Assembly: GCF_000422685.1 (NCBI RefSeq)
Contig: NZ_AUGN01000001.1
Coordinates: forward strand, 124,001 to 188,000
Source: Flavobacterium gelidilacus DSM 15343
GTDB lineage: Bacteria > Bacteroidota > Bacteroidia > Flavobacteriales > Flavobacteriaceae
Length of the DNA: 64,000 nt
Reading direction: 5' to 3'
Below, in pieces: positions 1 through 7,790 of the stretch. A program made the position numbers and the translations under genes. The notes below the pieces were generated by a model, which saw nothing but the letters and a program-made list of their open reading frames with translations, was not told the origin of the DNA and did no database searches. Position 1 is the first letter of the stretch. Each line of letters opens with the position of its first letter.

Positions 1-81
1 TGTAATTTTATGTAATTTTAATTCTTCAATATCAAATGGACCTTTATTTTCTGTGCCATCATTTAAAAAATACTTTTTCAT
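1..81 (-). CDS. GYF_2 domain protein, N-terminal fragment (cut by window edge)
   Basis: The window opens inside a minus-strand gene whose first 27 codons are visible, starting at the ATG complementary to 79-81. The visible residues follow the opening of the neighbouring GYF_2 protein almost position for position (MKKYF, then GPFDIEELK), so this is the first half of a GYF_2 domain. Relatives of this fold bind proline-rich peptides in eukaryotes; the bacterial role is not settled. It lies 87 bases downstream of its paralogue on the same strand, so the two form a tandem pair. Nothing can be said about the rest of the protein. Confidence 0.75.
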   Translation of the reverse strand, partial: MKKYFLNDGTENKGPFDIEELKLHKIT

Positions 82-168
82 TTTAATTGTTTTAACCTAT
101 TTTTATTCATTTAGTAATTAATTCAATATGGTTTATCTACAAGTTAGCAAAGAACTATAAATAGTGTT

Positions 169-849
169 CTATTTTACGCTAGCATTAACAACTTCCCAAC
201 CTAAACTAGCTACATTATTATAATTTTCTACTTTTAATTTAAATTCCGAAGTTGTATTAGGTGGATAAAACTCATAGAGCATATATTCTGCGGTATTTAA
301 CAATGTTTTGGTTTTACTATAATAAAAAACTTTCACAGTTACATCTTTATAAGTTGTCATAGTTGCACTATTAGAAATAGTACCATTAATTTTAATATTA
401 TCTCCATAGAAATTTTCTTTATAAGTACCCGAAGCATTAAGATAATTTAAAGGAGATTGAGCTTCAATTTCTTCTATAGTCATTACACTTTCTTCATAGC
501 TATATTCAGAGGATGAATTACTAGAATTTAAAGCTTTAAAGATCAAACCACCTCCAAGGTAAATAACTAAAACAATAGCTATTATTTTCAAAGCCTTCAT
601 AAAATAATTTTTCTTTTTTGGTTCACTTACTTTAGTTTCAGAAAAACTTTGAGGTGCTTCTTTCTTGGTTAGTGGAGGAGGAGTAACCAATAATATTGAT
701 TTTAATTCTTCAATTTCTGAAGCATCTTTCCAATCCTCTAATCCTTCATACCAAACAGGAGTGTCTTTTGTGATTTTTTTTTCTTTTAATTCTTCAATGT
801 CAAAAGGCCCTATGTTTTCTGAACCATTGTGTAAAAAATACTTTTTCAT
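169..849 (-). CDS. GYF_2 domain membrane protein
   Basis: This 226-residue protein has an N-terminal GYF_2 domain at about 1-52, with GPF at 14-16 and tryptophans at 33 and 40. A proline/lysine-rich linker follows, then one membrane segment at about 85-106. The C-terminal domain at about 138-226 looks like a beta-sandwich of the FxLYD/CARDB type (NGTISN, a YKDVTVKVFYY strand, then YPPNTTSEF). The GYF_2 part would face the cytoplasm and the sandwich the other side; that orientation is inferred. No enzymatic motif is visible. The gene is the second-to-last member of the accessory island and has a truncated paralogue directly downstream. Function unknown; protein-protein interaction is the most that can be proposed. 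Confidence 0.8.
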   Translation of the reverse strand: MKKYFLHNGSENIGPFDIEELKEKKITKDTPVWYEGLEDWKDASEIEELKSILLVTPPPLTKKEAPQSFSETKVSEPKKKNYFMKALKIIAIVLVIYLGGGLIFKALNSSNSSSEYSYEESVMTIEEIEAQSPLNYLNASGTYKENFYGDNIKINGTISNSATMTTYKDVTVKVFYYSKTKTLLNTAEYMLYEFYPPNTTSEFKLKVENYNNVASLGWEVVNASVK

Positions 850-983
850 TATTTATTTATAATTCTATTGATTAAACTTTATTTTTTATTCTTCTTAAAA
901 TTCACAGCCTGTTAAAAAATCTCAACACAAACCGAATCCACAATCTTGTCATCCCAACGTAGGACAGAACCCACAACAAAACC

Positions 984-1472
984 TCACCTCTTTTCTAAAA
1001 CCCCAATCAACTCTATCAACTCTGCATTTGGCATATTAACAGCTGAATGTATAAACTCCTTCACATTAGCAACAATAATTAAATTACCTTTTTGTTCCTC
1101 TTCAAAACCTATTGAAGTGAATTCATAAGTAAGTTCTTCATATTTCATTTGTTTTTGATTGCCTTTAAAATAATGATAATCTACATAATAACTCACAGAT
1201 GATTCTCCAATTTCAATAACCTCTTTGCCATAGGTATTCCAAAGGAATAAACGAATGAAATAAAAACCAACCAAAGAAAAAAGACCCAAACCAATAATAA
1301 ACCCAAAATGAAAAGCATTCCCATCCATAAAATTCAAAACTATTCCCATAATAGGTAAAGCCACACAAATAAAAGCCAAAAACAAGATAAAGCCACGACC
1401 AATAAGCGGTGACTTCTTGACATACAATTCAAGTATGTTGTTTTTTATAGTATATCTTTTTGTTGCTTTCAA
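984..1472 (-). CDS. small two-helix membrane protein, hypothetical
   Basis: A 162-residue protein that I do not recognise. Two hydrophobic segments at about 27-48 and 55-77 form a membrane hairpin, followed by a soluble C-terminal part of about 80 residues rich in beta-type sequence and acidic residues. This layout resembles small bacterial PH-like membrane proteins with paired helices before a pleckstrin-like fold, but the match is by shape only. It starts 13 bases after the PD-(D/E)XK gene on the same strand, so it is probably transcribed with the island operon. The intergenic DNA below it (850-983) contains no gene I can support. Confidence 0.7.
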   Translation of the reverse strand: MKATKRYTIKNNILELYVKKSPLIGRGFILFLAFICVALPIMGIVLNFMDGNAFHFGFIIGLGLFSLVGFYFIRLFLWNTYGKEVIEIGESSVSYYVDYHYFKGNQKQMKYEELTYEFTSIGFEEEQKGNLIIVANVKEFIHSAVNMPNAELIELIGVLEKR

Positions 1473-1485
1473 ATCGAGTTAATAA

Positions 1486-2604
1486 TTAAAGTATTTTCAA
1501 ATAATCAGGAATATTCTTGTTTTCATATCCTAATCCAATAAGCTTTGATAAAATCTTTTTTCTTTTAGGTTCTAATTCTTCAATTTTTAGGGTAATGTAA
1601 CTTTCTAAATTTTCAAAATCTTCATCTGACATAACTTCATATTGAATATAACCAATATGAGCAGAATAAGTATTGCCTTGTCCGCTTATTATAAATCTTT
1701 CACTATAAACATCTGTTTCATTTATTAAAACTCTTTTTAATTCTTCATAAAAAACTCTAGCATTGCCATCTATCTCAATTACAATTTTAAGTCTTTTTTC
1801 TTTTAATAAAACATCTGGAAATAAAGTATAAAAAACGCGAATGTCATTTTGTTCATCCCAAATTTGTTTATAGTTTAACGTATTACCATAAGTTACCCAA
1901 TTATATTTTGTAGCAATGTTATAAATTGCAGCTAATACAAAACGAGCAGCTTCTTCTTTATACTTTATAGCTTTTTCTATTTTTTCATTATGGTCTAAAT
2001 AAAACTTAATATTTTCATTCATTACATTCAAATTTGTTATATATTTTATGTTTATAATAAAGTCTTCAAGATGTATTTTTTCTCTGATGCTTAATAAATC
2101 TTCACTTATTAGAGATTCAATCTTTATAATCCACTCCAAGTGTGTAATTACTATAAAATTGTTATTATTGTGTGGAATGTTGGATAGAGCTAAAACAATT
2201 CCGACTTTATTTTCAGTTTCATGTGAATTAAAAGTATGCCAATAATTATTTAAATCGTTATGTAACCAATGATGAATTTTATTTTCTATAATTATTACAG
2301 ATTTATTTTCTACCGATTCAATTACTATATCAATTCTACCTTTTTTATCTAATGTTGCATATTCAGTATAAACGGAATAATCTGCTATATTAATTTTTTT
2401 TGAAGATTTATCTTCAATCAATTCTAATAATGCAGTAATAAACCAATCAGAAGCAATTGGATGATTTAAATAGTATTCATATATTTTACTATTTATATTT
2501 TCTTTAGTTTGAATATTAACTATATCTAGATAGGTAGTTTCAGATTCAATATTCTTTGGGAAAGGTGAGTTGAAAAAATCAAATAGTTCTTGTGTTTCAG
2601 CCAT
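1486..2604 (-). CDS. PD-(D/E)XK nuclease family protein
   Basis: This 372-residue protein carries a PD-(D/E)XK nuclease core. The strand GRIDIVIE supplies Asp92, and the next strand IIIENKI supplies the E-x-K pair Glu107 and Lys109, a spacing typical of the superfamily. The next helix (HNDLNNYW) fits the PDDEXK_4-like group often found in phage-defence and mobile-element contexts. The remaining C-terminal 250 residues are alpha/beta and unassigned. The gene starts 8 bases after the DUF6161-like membrane gene, so the two are almost certainly co-transcribed. A role in cutting foreign nucleic acid is inferred from fold and neighbourhood; DNA cleavage is not shown by sequence alone. Confidence 0.78.
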   Translation of the reverse strand: MAETQELFDFFNSPFPKNIESETTYLDIVNIQTKENINSKIYEYYLNHPIASDWFITALLELIEDKSSKKINIADYSVYTEYATLDKKGRIDIVIESVENKSVIIIENKIHHWLHNDLNNYWHTFNSHETENKVGIVLALSNIPHNNNNFIVITHLEWIIKIESLISEDLLSIREKIHLEDFIINIKYITNLNVMNENIKFYLDHNEKIEKAIKYKEEAARFVLAAIYNIATKYNWVTYGNTLNYKQIWDEQNDIRVFYTLFPDVLLKEKRLKIVIEIDGNARVFYEELKRVLINETDVYSERFIISGQGNTYSAHIGYIQYEVMSDEDFENLESYITLKIEELEPKRKKILSKLIGLGYENKNIPDYLKIL

Positions 2605-2612
2605 ATTTATAA

Positions 2613-3878
2613 TTATTTACCACCAGCAAATTTTTCAATAATACTTGTTGGCATTGTTGGGGATGAATCCTCTTTTAAAAGTCCTGTATCGGCTCTACTG
2701 AATAAAGATTGTAATATTAATTGACGTTCTTCTGGCTCTATGGTTGTGTCTTTTTTTAATGCTAAATAGAAGTGTGTTAACTGCTCTCGTTCTTCTGCAT
2801 CTCTAGATAAGTGAAATGAACTAAATGTCATTTTAGATAATATTTTGATAGTAAAAGCCAATAATGAAACAATTGTAATTAATATTATTGACCATTTAAT
2901 TCCTTTTATATTATCATTAAAAGTTGTTTCGAAATAAGTTGTTCCTAACAACATTAATAAGGTAAATAATAAAACGGCAGCTATTACAGATGTTCTAATT
3001 AGCCAATTCAAGTATTTATTTCCTTCTTTTTTAAGTTCAATGGCTCTATCTTTCCAATATTTTGCTGGAGCTTCTAATCTTAATTTTTCTCTGTATAAAT
3101 CTTCGTTCTCCTTAATTGAATCTGAAGAACTTGTAAAAAAAGTATCGAAACCACTTTGAACACCACTAAACCAATCTTCAAAATTTTTGTCTTTTTCTGC
3201 TTTTAACTTGTCTACAGTTTCAAAATGATTGGTTAAATTATCTTTAGCATCAGAAAGATTGCTATTTAATTGTTGTTCTGCTTCTACAATATATTCGTTA
3301 TACTTTGTTTTTAGTTGTGATAAACTTAATTTTTCGCTATTTCTTCTTTTAGGTATTTCTGATTCCGCTTGGTTTTTAAATTCATAAGCCAATAATAAAC
3401 CCGTAAAATAGTCGTGATCATTTCTATAATTTAAGTTGGCATCTGTTATATAATCTAAAGCCCCATTAAAATAAGTACTTTTTTTATTATAAACTGAAAT
3501 TAAAAAGTCTGTTTCTGGAGAATCATAAATGAATATAAAATCATTTCTATTTCCTTTTTCATTATTTAAATCTCTTTGCAATTGTCTGAATTTATTTTCA
3601 AATCTATTTTGCAAATTTAACTCTGTATAACTAGCTAAGGAAACCAAAGAAGATTTTAAAACTTCAAAGTGCATTTTTGAAGCAAGAAAATAAGGAGGTA
3701 TTTTCTCTATCTTATTCCAACCAATTACTTGGTCATATATAAATTTATAAATAGATTGAATTCCTTTTAATTCTATTTTTGAGTTTGAATATTCAAATCT
3801 AATAGTAACTGCTATACTATTTAATTGTTCTTTAAAATGTGACGACTCAACTAATTTTCTAAAAGCTTTTATATCCAT
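2613..3878 (-). CDS. DUF6161-like coiled-coil membrane protein
   Basis: A 421-residue protein with a globular N-terminal half, a charged helical stretch predicted to form a coiled coil (about 180-235), the signature APAKYWKDRA at about 270-279, two membrane helices at about 292-313 and 326-347, and a conserved tail (LSRDAEEREQLTHFYLAL, then EERQLILQSLF). That tail and the YW motif recall the DUF6161 family, known mainly from scattered accessory loci. It lies 29 bases after the GIY-YIG gene and 8 bases before the nuclease gene. A membrane-anchored effector or sensor beside two nuclease-like proteins is a common defence arrangement, but the function here is inferred. The family assignment is from memory of the motif. 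Confidence 0.7.
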   Translation of the reverse strand: MDIKAFRKLVESSHFKEQLNSIAVTIRFEYSNSKIELKGIQSIYKFIYDQVIGWNKIEKIPPYFLASKMHFEVLKSSLVSLASYTELNLQNRFENKFRQLQRDLNNEKGNRNDFIFIYDSPETDFLISVYNKKSTYFNGALDYITDANLNYRNDHDYFTGLLLAYEFKNQAESEIPKRRNSEKLSLSQLKTKYNEYIVEAEQQLNSNLSDAKDNLTNHFETVDKLKAEKDKNFEDWFSGVQSGFDTFFTSSSDSIKENEDLYREKLRLEAPAKYWKDRAIELKKEGNKYLNWLIRTSVIAAVLLFTLLMLLGTTYFETTFNDNIKGIKWSIILITIVSLLAFTIKILSKMTFSSFHLSRDAEEREQLTHFYLALKKDTTIEPEERQLILQSLFSRADTGLLKEDSSPTMPTSIIEKFAGGK

Positions 3879-3907
3879 ATTGTTTTATCTTTTAAACCAA
3901 CACCCTA

Positions 3908-4390
3908 CTAAAAAACATTTTCTAAAACCTCCAAAGCAACCTCCAAAGCCCCATCACAATTACTAAAATGAATCTCATTTTGAAATAATGGCCATTTTCC
4001 CGATTTCTCTCTAATTAAGTAGACTAATTCTCCTTCAACTGCTTCTACAAATTTTCTATTTTCGTTTTTTTCTTCATCAAAAACTAATGCAAAAACGGTT
4101 AAAGTTCTAAATAAATTTTCTTTATTATTCAACCATTTATAACCTTTATAACCATTTCTAGCGTTGCCATTTCTAACAAAGTGATTGTAAGCAACTGTTC
4201 CTCTTTGAAATCGTTTTAAAATTGATGTACTGGCTTCTCCAACATATAGAAACTCTTTCTTTTCATTTGTAATGACATAGAGTTTTCTTCTTTCCTTCTG
4301 TAGTGCTAATCCTTCTTTAGGCATAATGCTAACAGAAGTAGTAGAATCATCTTTGTCAGTTATTGTTAAGCTATATTTTTCAATTTCCAT
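3908..4390 (-). CDS. GIY-YIG nuclease-like protein
   Basis: This 160-residue protein shows the GIY-YIG layout. A first strand reads LYVI (37-40) and a second LYVGEA (48-53). The conserved arginine is Arg60 in ILKRF, a glutamate candidate is Glu119 in EAVEGELVYLI, and a late asparagine sits in PLFQNEIHF. GIY-YIG enzymes cut one DNA strand using Tyr, Arg, His and a metal-binding Glu. The first 30 residues are an extra lead-in. It sits between the 85-residue gene and the DUF6161-like gene. It could be a true nuclease or a catalytically altered relative; the canonical GIY triplet is only loosely kept, so activity is uncertain. Confidence 0.68.
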   Translation of the reverse strand: MEIEKYSLTITDKDDSTTSVSIMPKEGLALQKERRKLYVITNEKKEFLYVGEASTSILKRFQRGTVAYNHFVRNGNARNGYKGYKWLNNKENLFRTLTVFALVFDEEKNENRKFVEAVEGELVYLIREKSGKWPLFQNEIHFSNCDGALEVALEVLENVF

Positions 4391-4443
4391 ATTTATTATA
4401 TTTTATCAAGTATTTTTTCATTTTAGGTTTAATCACCCATTTA

Positions 4444-4701
4444 TTATTTATAAGGCTGAGCACTGCTCCACAATAATTTAATCTCTGGTTCTTCTTCAAT
4501 TACTTTGAAGCTAATATTGTTTTTATGAGCGATATCTTTTTCATGAAAATAGTATGTTCTTAAAAAAGAATTACTTTCATGAGATACTTTAACTTCTAAA
4601 GTATCATCTTTTCCAACCTTAGCAATATCTACCCTGTAATTAACAGAGGTTGATTTTCTAGTTGATGGTCTAATTTTTCTTGTTCTTACGATTATTCCCA
4701 T
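4444..4701 (-). CDS. small basic protein downstream of hsdR, hypothetical
   Basis: An 85-residue protein, strongly basic in its first 25 residues (RTRKIRPSTRKS) and probably beta-rich afterwards. I recognise no family. Its ATG lies 11 bases after the hsdR stop codon on the same strand, so it is likely translated from the restriction operon message. Its size and position would suit an accessory or regulatory partner of HsdR or of the next three genes, but no motif proves this. The reading frame is credible because it fills the gap between two well-supported genes with no better alternative. Confidence 0.6.
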   Translation of the reverse strand: MGIIVRTRKIRPSTRKSTSVNYRVDIAKVGKDDTLEVKVSHESNSFLRTYYFHEKDIAHKNNISFKVIEEEPEIKLLWSSAQPYK

Positions 4702-4712
4702 AGTTTTGATAA

Positions 4713-7172
4713 TTAACTTGCCGATGTTTTATATAAATATTGTTGAAACCCAATAAAAGCATCCCTAATACTCTTTATCTCACCAAGTTCTTTCTTAGCG
4801 TCCGCAATCGCTTTGTATTTTAAAACCAATAAAGGGGTAAGTTTTACATCATCCAATTCATCAACACCCTCTTTCACGTATTGTTCCAATACAAAGTTTA
4901 AAAACTCTTGTTGTTTCGGATTGTAATCTCCTAACTGAACTTTTGCTCTAGTAGCTCGCTCTAATCTTGGTAGTAAATCCTTGCTGTAAGCTATGTAGTT
5001 TAGCACATCAAACAAGTCACTATCTTCTCCATGAACTAGAAGTCGTAATTCTTCCAATTGTTCATTGGTATAGCCTTTTTCGTTTAACTCTACGAGTAAT
5101 TTTTTTCGAGTGCTTGGCAAACTCCACAGTTTACGTAACTCTTCTTCATCAGTAAAGAAACTCGGTAAATCACCAAACAATTGTTGTACAAATTCTTCTG
5201 ATGAAATAGGTGTGCCACTCGGACTCCAAAACGAAGTTTTAACCGTTGAATCTATTTCTCTTTCTTTATTGTCGGATAGCTTAACGCGTATTATTTTGCT
5301 TTCAGGAATATCACAAACACATGGATAATTATTGCAAACCTCGCAATCTTCCACTTCCTCTTTTTCGCAAACGCATGGTTTTACTTGACACACTTTACAA
5401 ACTCTAGATTTCCCTCCTTCAGGTGGTGTTTCTGGCTCTAAAGGTTCTCCATCCCAAGCTGGGTCTTTAAAATGCTGATGGGCTTGCACAAAATCAAATA
5501 GGGTAAAGTAATCTTTACCATCAAAAAGCCTTGTACCTCGACCTACAATCTGTTTAAATTCAACCATAGAATCCACAGGTCGCAATAAAACGATGTTTCT
5601 AATTTCGGGTGCATCTACTCCTGTGCTTAATTTTTGGGAAGTCGTTAATACGGTCGGAATACTCTTTTCATTATCCTGAAAATCGCGTAAATGTTGTTCG
5701 CCCATTTTTCCATCATCAGCGGTTACACGATGACAGTAATTAACACTCTTGCTGGTCGAAAACTGATTAATTAAATCTCGAATCAAGGCAGCATGTTTTT
5801 GAGTAGAACAGAAAACCAAAGTCTTTTGATTTTGATTAATCAGTTCTAAGAATTTCTTAACTCTGTATTCTTCAACTTGTTGAATGATAATTTTTCTACC
5901 ATAATCACGATAAGTAAACGTATCACCAACTTCGGCTTCACCATCTATAATAACATCATCAGCCGTTACAGTATATTCATCATAATTGGTTTGGATTTCT
6001 TTTACTTTAAAAGGAGTAAGGAATCCATCATTAATACCATCTTTTAAAGCATAAGTATATATTGGGTCACCAAAATATTTATAAGTATCTCCATTAACAT
6101 CCCGTTTTGGAGTTGCCGTTAAACCCAATTGAACAGCAGGAGCAAAGTAGTCCATAATGGCTCTCCAGGAACCTTCGTCATTGGCACCACCTCGGTGACA
6201 TTCATCAATAATAATCAAATCAAAGAAATCAGGTGGATATTGTCCAAAGTTAAAATCAGAACTACCATAAACTTCCTTAGGTTCAGCCGCTTCTAAATAA
6301 TCCATTTCTTCTTCCACTTCTTCTTCCTTTTGTTTGCTGGTCATAAAGGTTTGAAATATGGTAAAGAAGATACCTCCATTAGTAGGCACATGCCCTTTCT
6401 TTTTAATCTCTTTCGGACTAATGCGAACTTTTATATTTTCATCAATAACATCAAAAGCACCAAACGAATTAAAAGCTTGGTCGGCAAGTATATTTCTATC
6501 GGCTAAAAATAATATTCTTGGACTTCTAGTAGCATCACGCTTTAAATTCCATTTGGCATGAAATAGTTTCCAAGCAATCTGAAAAGCGATGGCTGTTTTT
6601 CCTGTTCCTGTAGCTAAGGTTAGCAACATACGGTCTTTCTTTTCAGCTATCCCTTCTAATACTTTGGCAATGGCATTTTGCTGATAATATCGCGGTTGCC
6701 ATGTTCCACCACGGTCTTCAAAAGGAATTTCGAACAAGCGTTCTTTCCAATTGGCGATTTCTAATTTGTAAGTTTCTTTTGGAGTAGGATAGGTCATTTC
6801 CCAAAGCTCGTCTGGAGTTGGATATTTTGGGACTTCACCTTCTGCAACTTCGTCCATGTCTATCTCATAGATTTGCAAACCATTGGTTGCATAACTATAG
6901 CGAATGTTCAATCGCTCAGCATAATCTTTGGCTTGACCAACACCATCAGTATAATATAAATCTCTTTTCTTAGCTTCTACAATACCAATTCTTCTGTTTT
7001 TATATTCTAAAACATAGTCTGCAAAAAGTGGTGTGGCTCTTCTGCCTTGCCCAATTAAGCGACCTTTGGTTATGGGAAACTCCAAACGCAAACGACTGCC
7101 TTCAACAATACCCCAACCTGCGGCTTGCAAAGCAGGTGTAATTAAATCGTGTTTGGTTTGTGCTTCGTTCAT
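4713..7172 (-). CDS. hsdR: type I restriction enzyme, R (motor/nuclease) subunit
   Basis: HsdR translocates DNA with ATP and cuts it when the complex meets unmethylated target DNA. The 819-residue sequence has the N-terminal nuclease site (Asp52 in FADYVLEY; Glu66-Ala67-Lys68), Walker A GTGKT at 189-193, the DEAD-box-like DECH at 323-326, TATP at 352-355 and the helicase motif QIVGRGTR at 541-548. It resembles the EcoEI-type branch. An unusual cysteine-rich insert at 592-620 contains two CxxCx4CxC units. It is the third hsd gene in the operon, separated from hsdS by a transposase and a cluster of hairpins; one hairpin lies only 14 bases before its ATG. The reading frame is intact. Confidence 0.95.
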   Translation of the reverse strand: MNEAQTKHDLITPALQAAGWGIVEGSRLRLEFPITKGRLIGQGRRATPLFADYVLEYKNRRIGIVEAKKRDLYYTDGVGQAKDYAERLNIRYSYATNGLQIYEIDMDEVAEGEVPKYPTPDELWEMTYPTPKETYKLEIANWKERLFEIPFEDRGGTWQPRYYQQNAIAKVLEGIAEKKDRMLLTLATGTGKTAIAFQIAWKLFHAKWNLKRDATRSPRILFLADRNILADQAFNSFGAFDVIDENIKVRISPKEIKKKGHVPTNGGIFFTIFQTFMTSKQKEEEVEEEMDYLEAAEPKEVYGSSDFNFGQYPPDFFDLIIIDECHRGGANDEGSWRAIMDYFAPAVQLGLTATPKRDVNGDTYKYFGDPIYTYALKDGINDGFLTPFKVKEIQTNYDEYTVTADDVIIDGEAEVGDTFTYRDYGRKIIIQQVEEYRVKKFLELINQNQKTLVFCSTQKHAALIRDLINQFSTSKSVNYCHRVTADDGKMGEQHLRDFQDNEKSIPTVLTTSQKLSTGVDAPEIRNIVLLRPVDSMVEFKQIVGRGTRLFDGKDYFTLFDFVQAHQHFKDPAWDGEPLEPETPPEGGKSRVCKVCQVKPCVCEKEEVEDCEVCNNYPCVCDIPESKIIRVKLSDNKEREIDSTVKTSFWSPSGTPISSEEFVQQLFGDLPSFFTDEEELRKLWSLPSTRKKLLVELNEKGYTNEQLEELRLLVHGEDSDLFDVLNYIAYSKDLLPRLERATRAKVQLGDYNPKQQEFLNFVLEQYVKEGVDELDDVKLTPLLVLKYKAIADAKKELGEIKSIRDAFIGFQQYLYKTSAS

Positions 7173-7185
7173 AATTAGTGGTTTA

Positions 7186-7198
7186 ATCCCGAAGGGAT
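7186..7198. repeat. short hairpin ATCCC-gaa-GGGAT before hsdR
   Basis: A perfect 5-bp stem with a GAA triloop, 14 bases upstream of the hsdR ATG. It has the same triloop style as the REP-like hairpins beside it. It would form in the mRNA leader of hsdR and could dampen its translation; that effect is inferred. Confidence 0.6.
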
Positions 7199-7208
7199 GT
7201 TATTTGAT

Positions 7209-7270
7209 AAGGTAGGACGTAGTCCTGCCGAATGTGAGATAAGTGTGTTAAGCCCTGAAAGGGCGAAATA
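7209..7270 (+). repeat. REP-like two-hairpin element, copy 1
   Basis: Two short palindromes, AGGAC-gta-GTCCT (7214-7226) and GCCCT-gaa-AGGGC (7252-7264), with their cores starting 38 bases apart. An inverted copy with the same cores, the same 38-base spacing and similar flanks (AAGG before, GA.ATAA after) lies on the other side of the transposase gene at 7724-7790. This is the layout expected of REP elements mobilised by a RAYT transposase. Confidence 0.75.
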
Positions 7271-7271
7271 A

Positions 7272-7724
7272 TTAATCCCAAACATACTGTTCGTCATATT
7301 CAACTTCATATTTTTTTAAAAATGCTCTATACTCTTTCTTAAAGTCCTTTTTACTGTGATGCTCCTGTTGGTTCTTAATATAATTTACCACAACATCTAC
7401 TTCACTTGGATTTACAGAAAATGCTCCATAACCATCTTGCCAAAAGAAATTTTCCAATCTCTTATCTTTCGTTTTCATCCATTTACTAGAATGAGCTTTT
7501 ACTTTTTGTACCAAGGTCATCAAAGCCATTTTTTTAGACAACATACATAGTATATGAACATGGTCTGTATAGCCACCAACTATCAATACTGCACAATCTA
7601 ACTCTTTACAGACACCTCCCAAATAGGCATGCAACTCCTGTTCGTAGGGCGGATAAATTAATTCTTCCCTATGTTTGGTGCTAAAGACTATGTGTACGTA
7701 GTTTTTTACTAATGACTGCCCCAT
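7272..7724 (-). mobile_element. IS200/RAYT-type Y1 HUH transposase gene
   Basis: The 150-residue product is a Y1 (IS200/IS605 TnpA or REP-associated) transposase. The HUH motif is His55-Val56-His57 in YTDHVHIL, and the catalytic tyrosine is most likely Tyr115 in VVNYIKNQQEHH. Such enzymes nick single-stranded DNA at hairpin ends, forming a 5' phosphotyrosine link. The length and both motifs are complete, so the enzyme may be active. It starts 2 bases after hsdS and precedes hsdR, splitting the restriction operon. Inverted copies of a two-hairpin element flank it, which favours a RAYT over a classical IS200, whose ends are not inverted copies of each other. Confidence 0.88.
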
Positions 7725-7790
7725 AGTTATGTCACCCTTTCAGGGTTTTTATTCGTTTGTGTTTCATCGGAAGGACTACGTCCATCCTTA
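7724..7790 (-). repeat. REP-like two-hairpin element, copy 2 (inside the hsdS end)
   Basis: This is the minus-strand copy of the element at 7209-7270. It contains ACCCT-ttc-AGGGT (7734-7746) and GGAC-tac-GTCC (7773-7783) as read on the plus strand; on the minus strand these become the same gta and gaa triloop hairpins with the same 38-base spacing. Most of it is coding sequence for the last 18 residues of HsdS. Confidence 0.75.

Noticed and set aside
946..1128. 60-residue plus-strand frame opposite the small membrane protein
   Set aside because: Mostly antisense to the 984-1472 gene, with no supporting feature.
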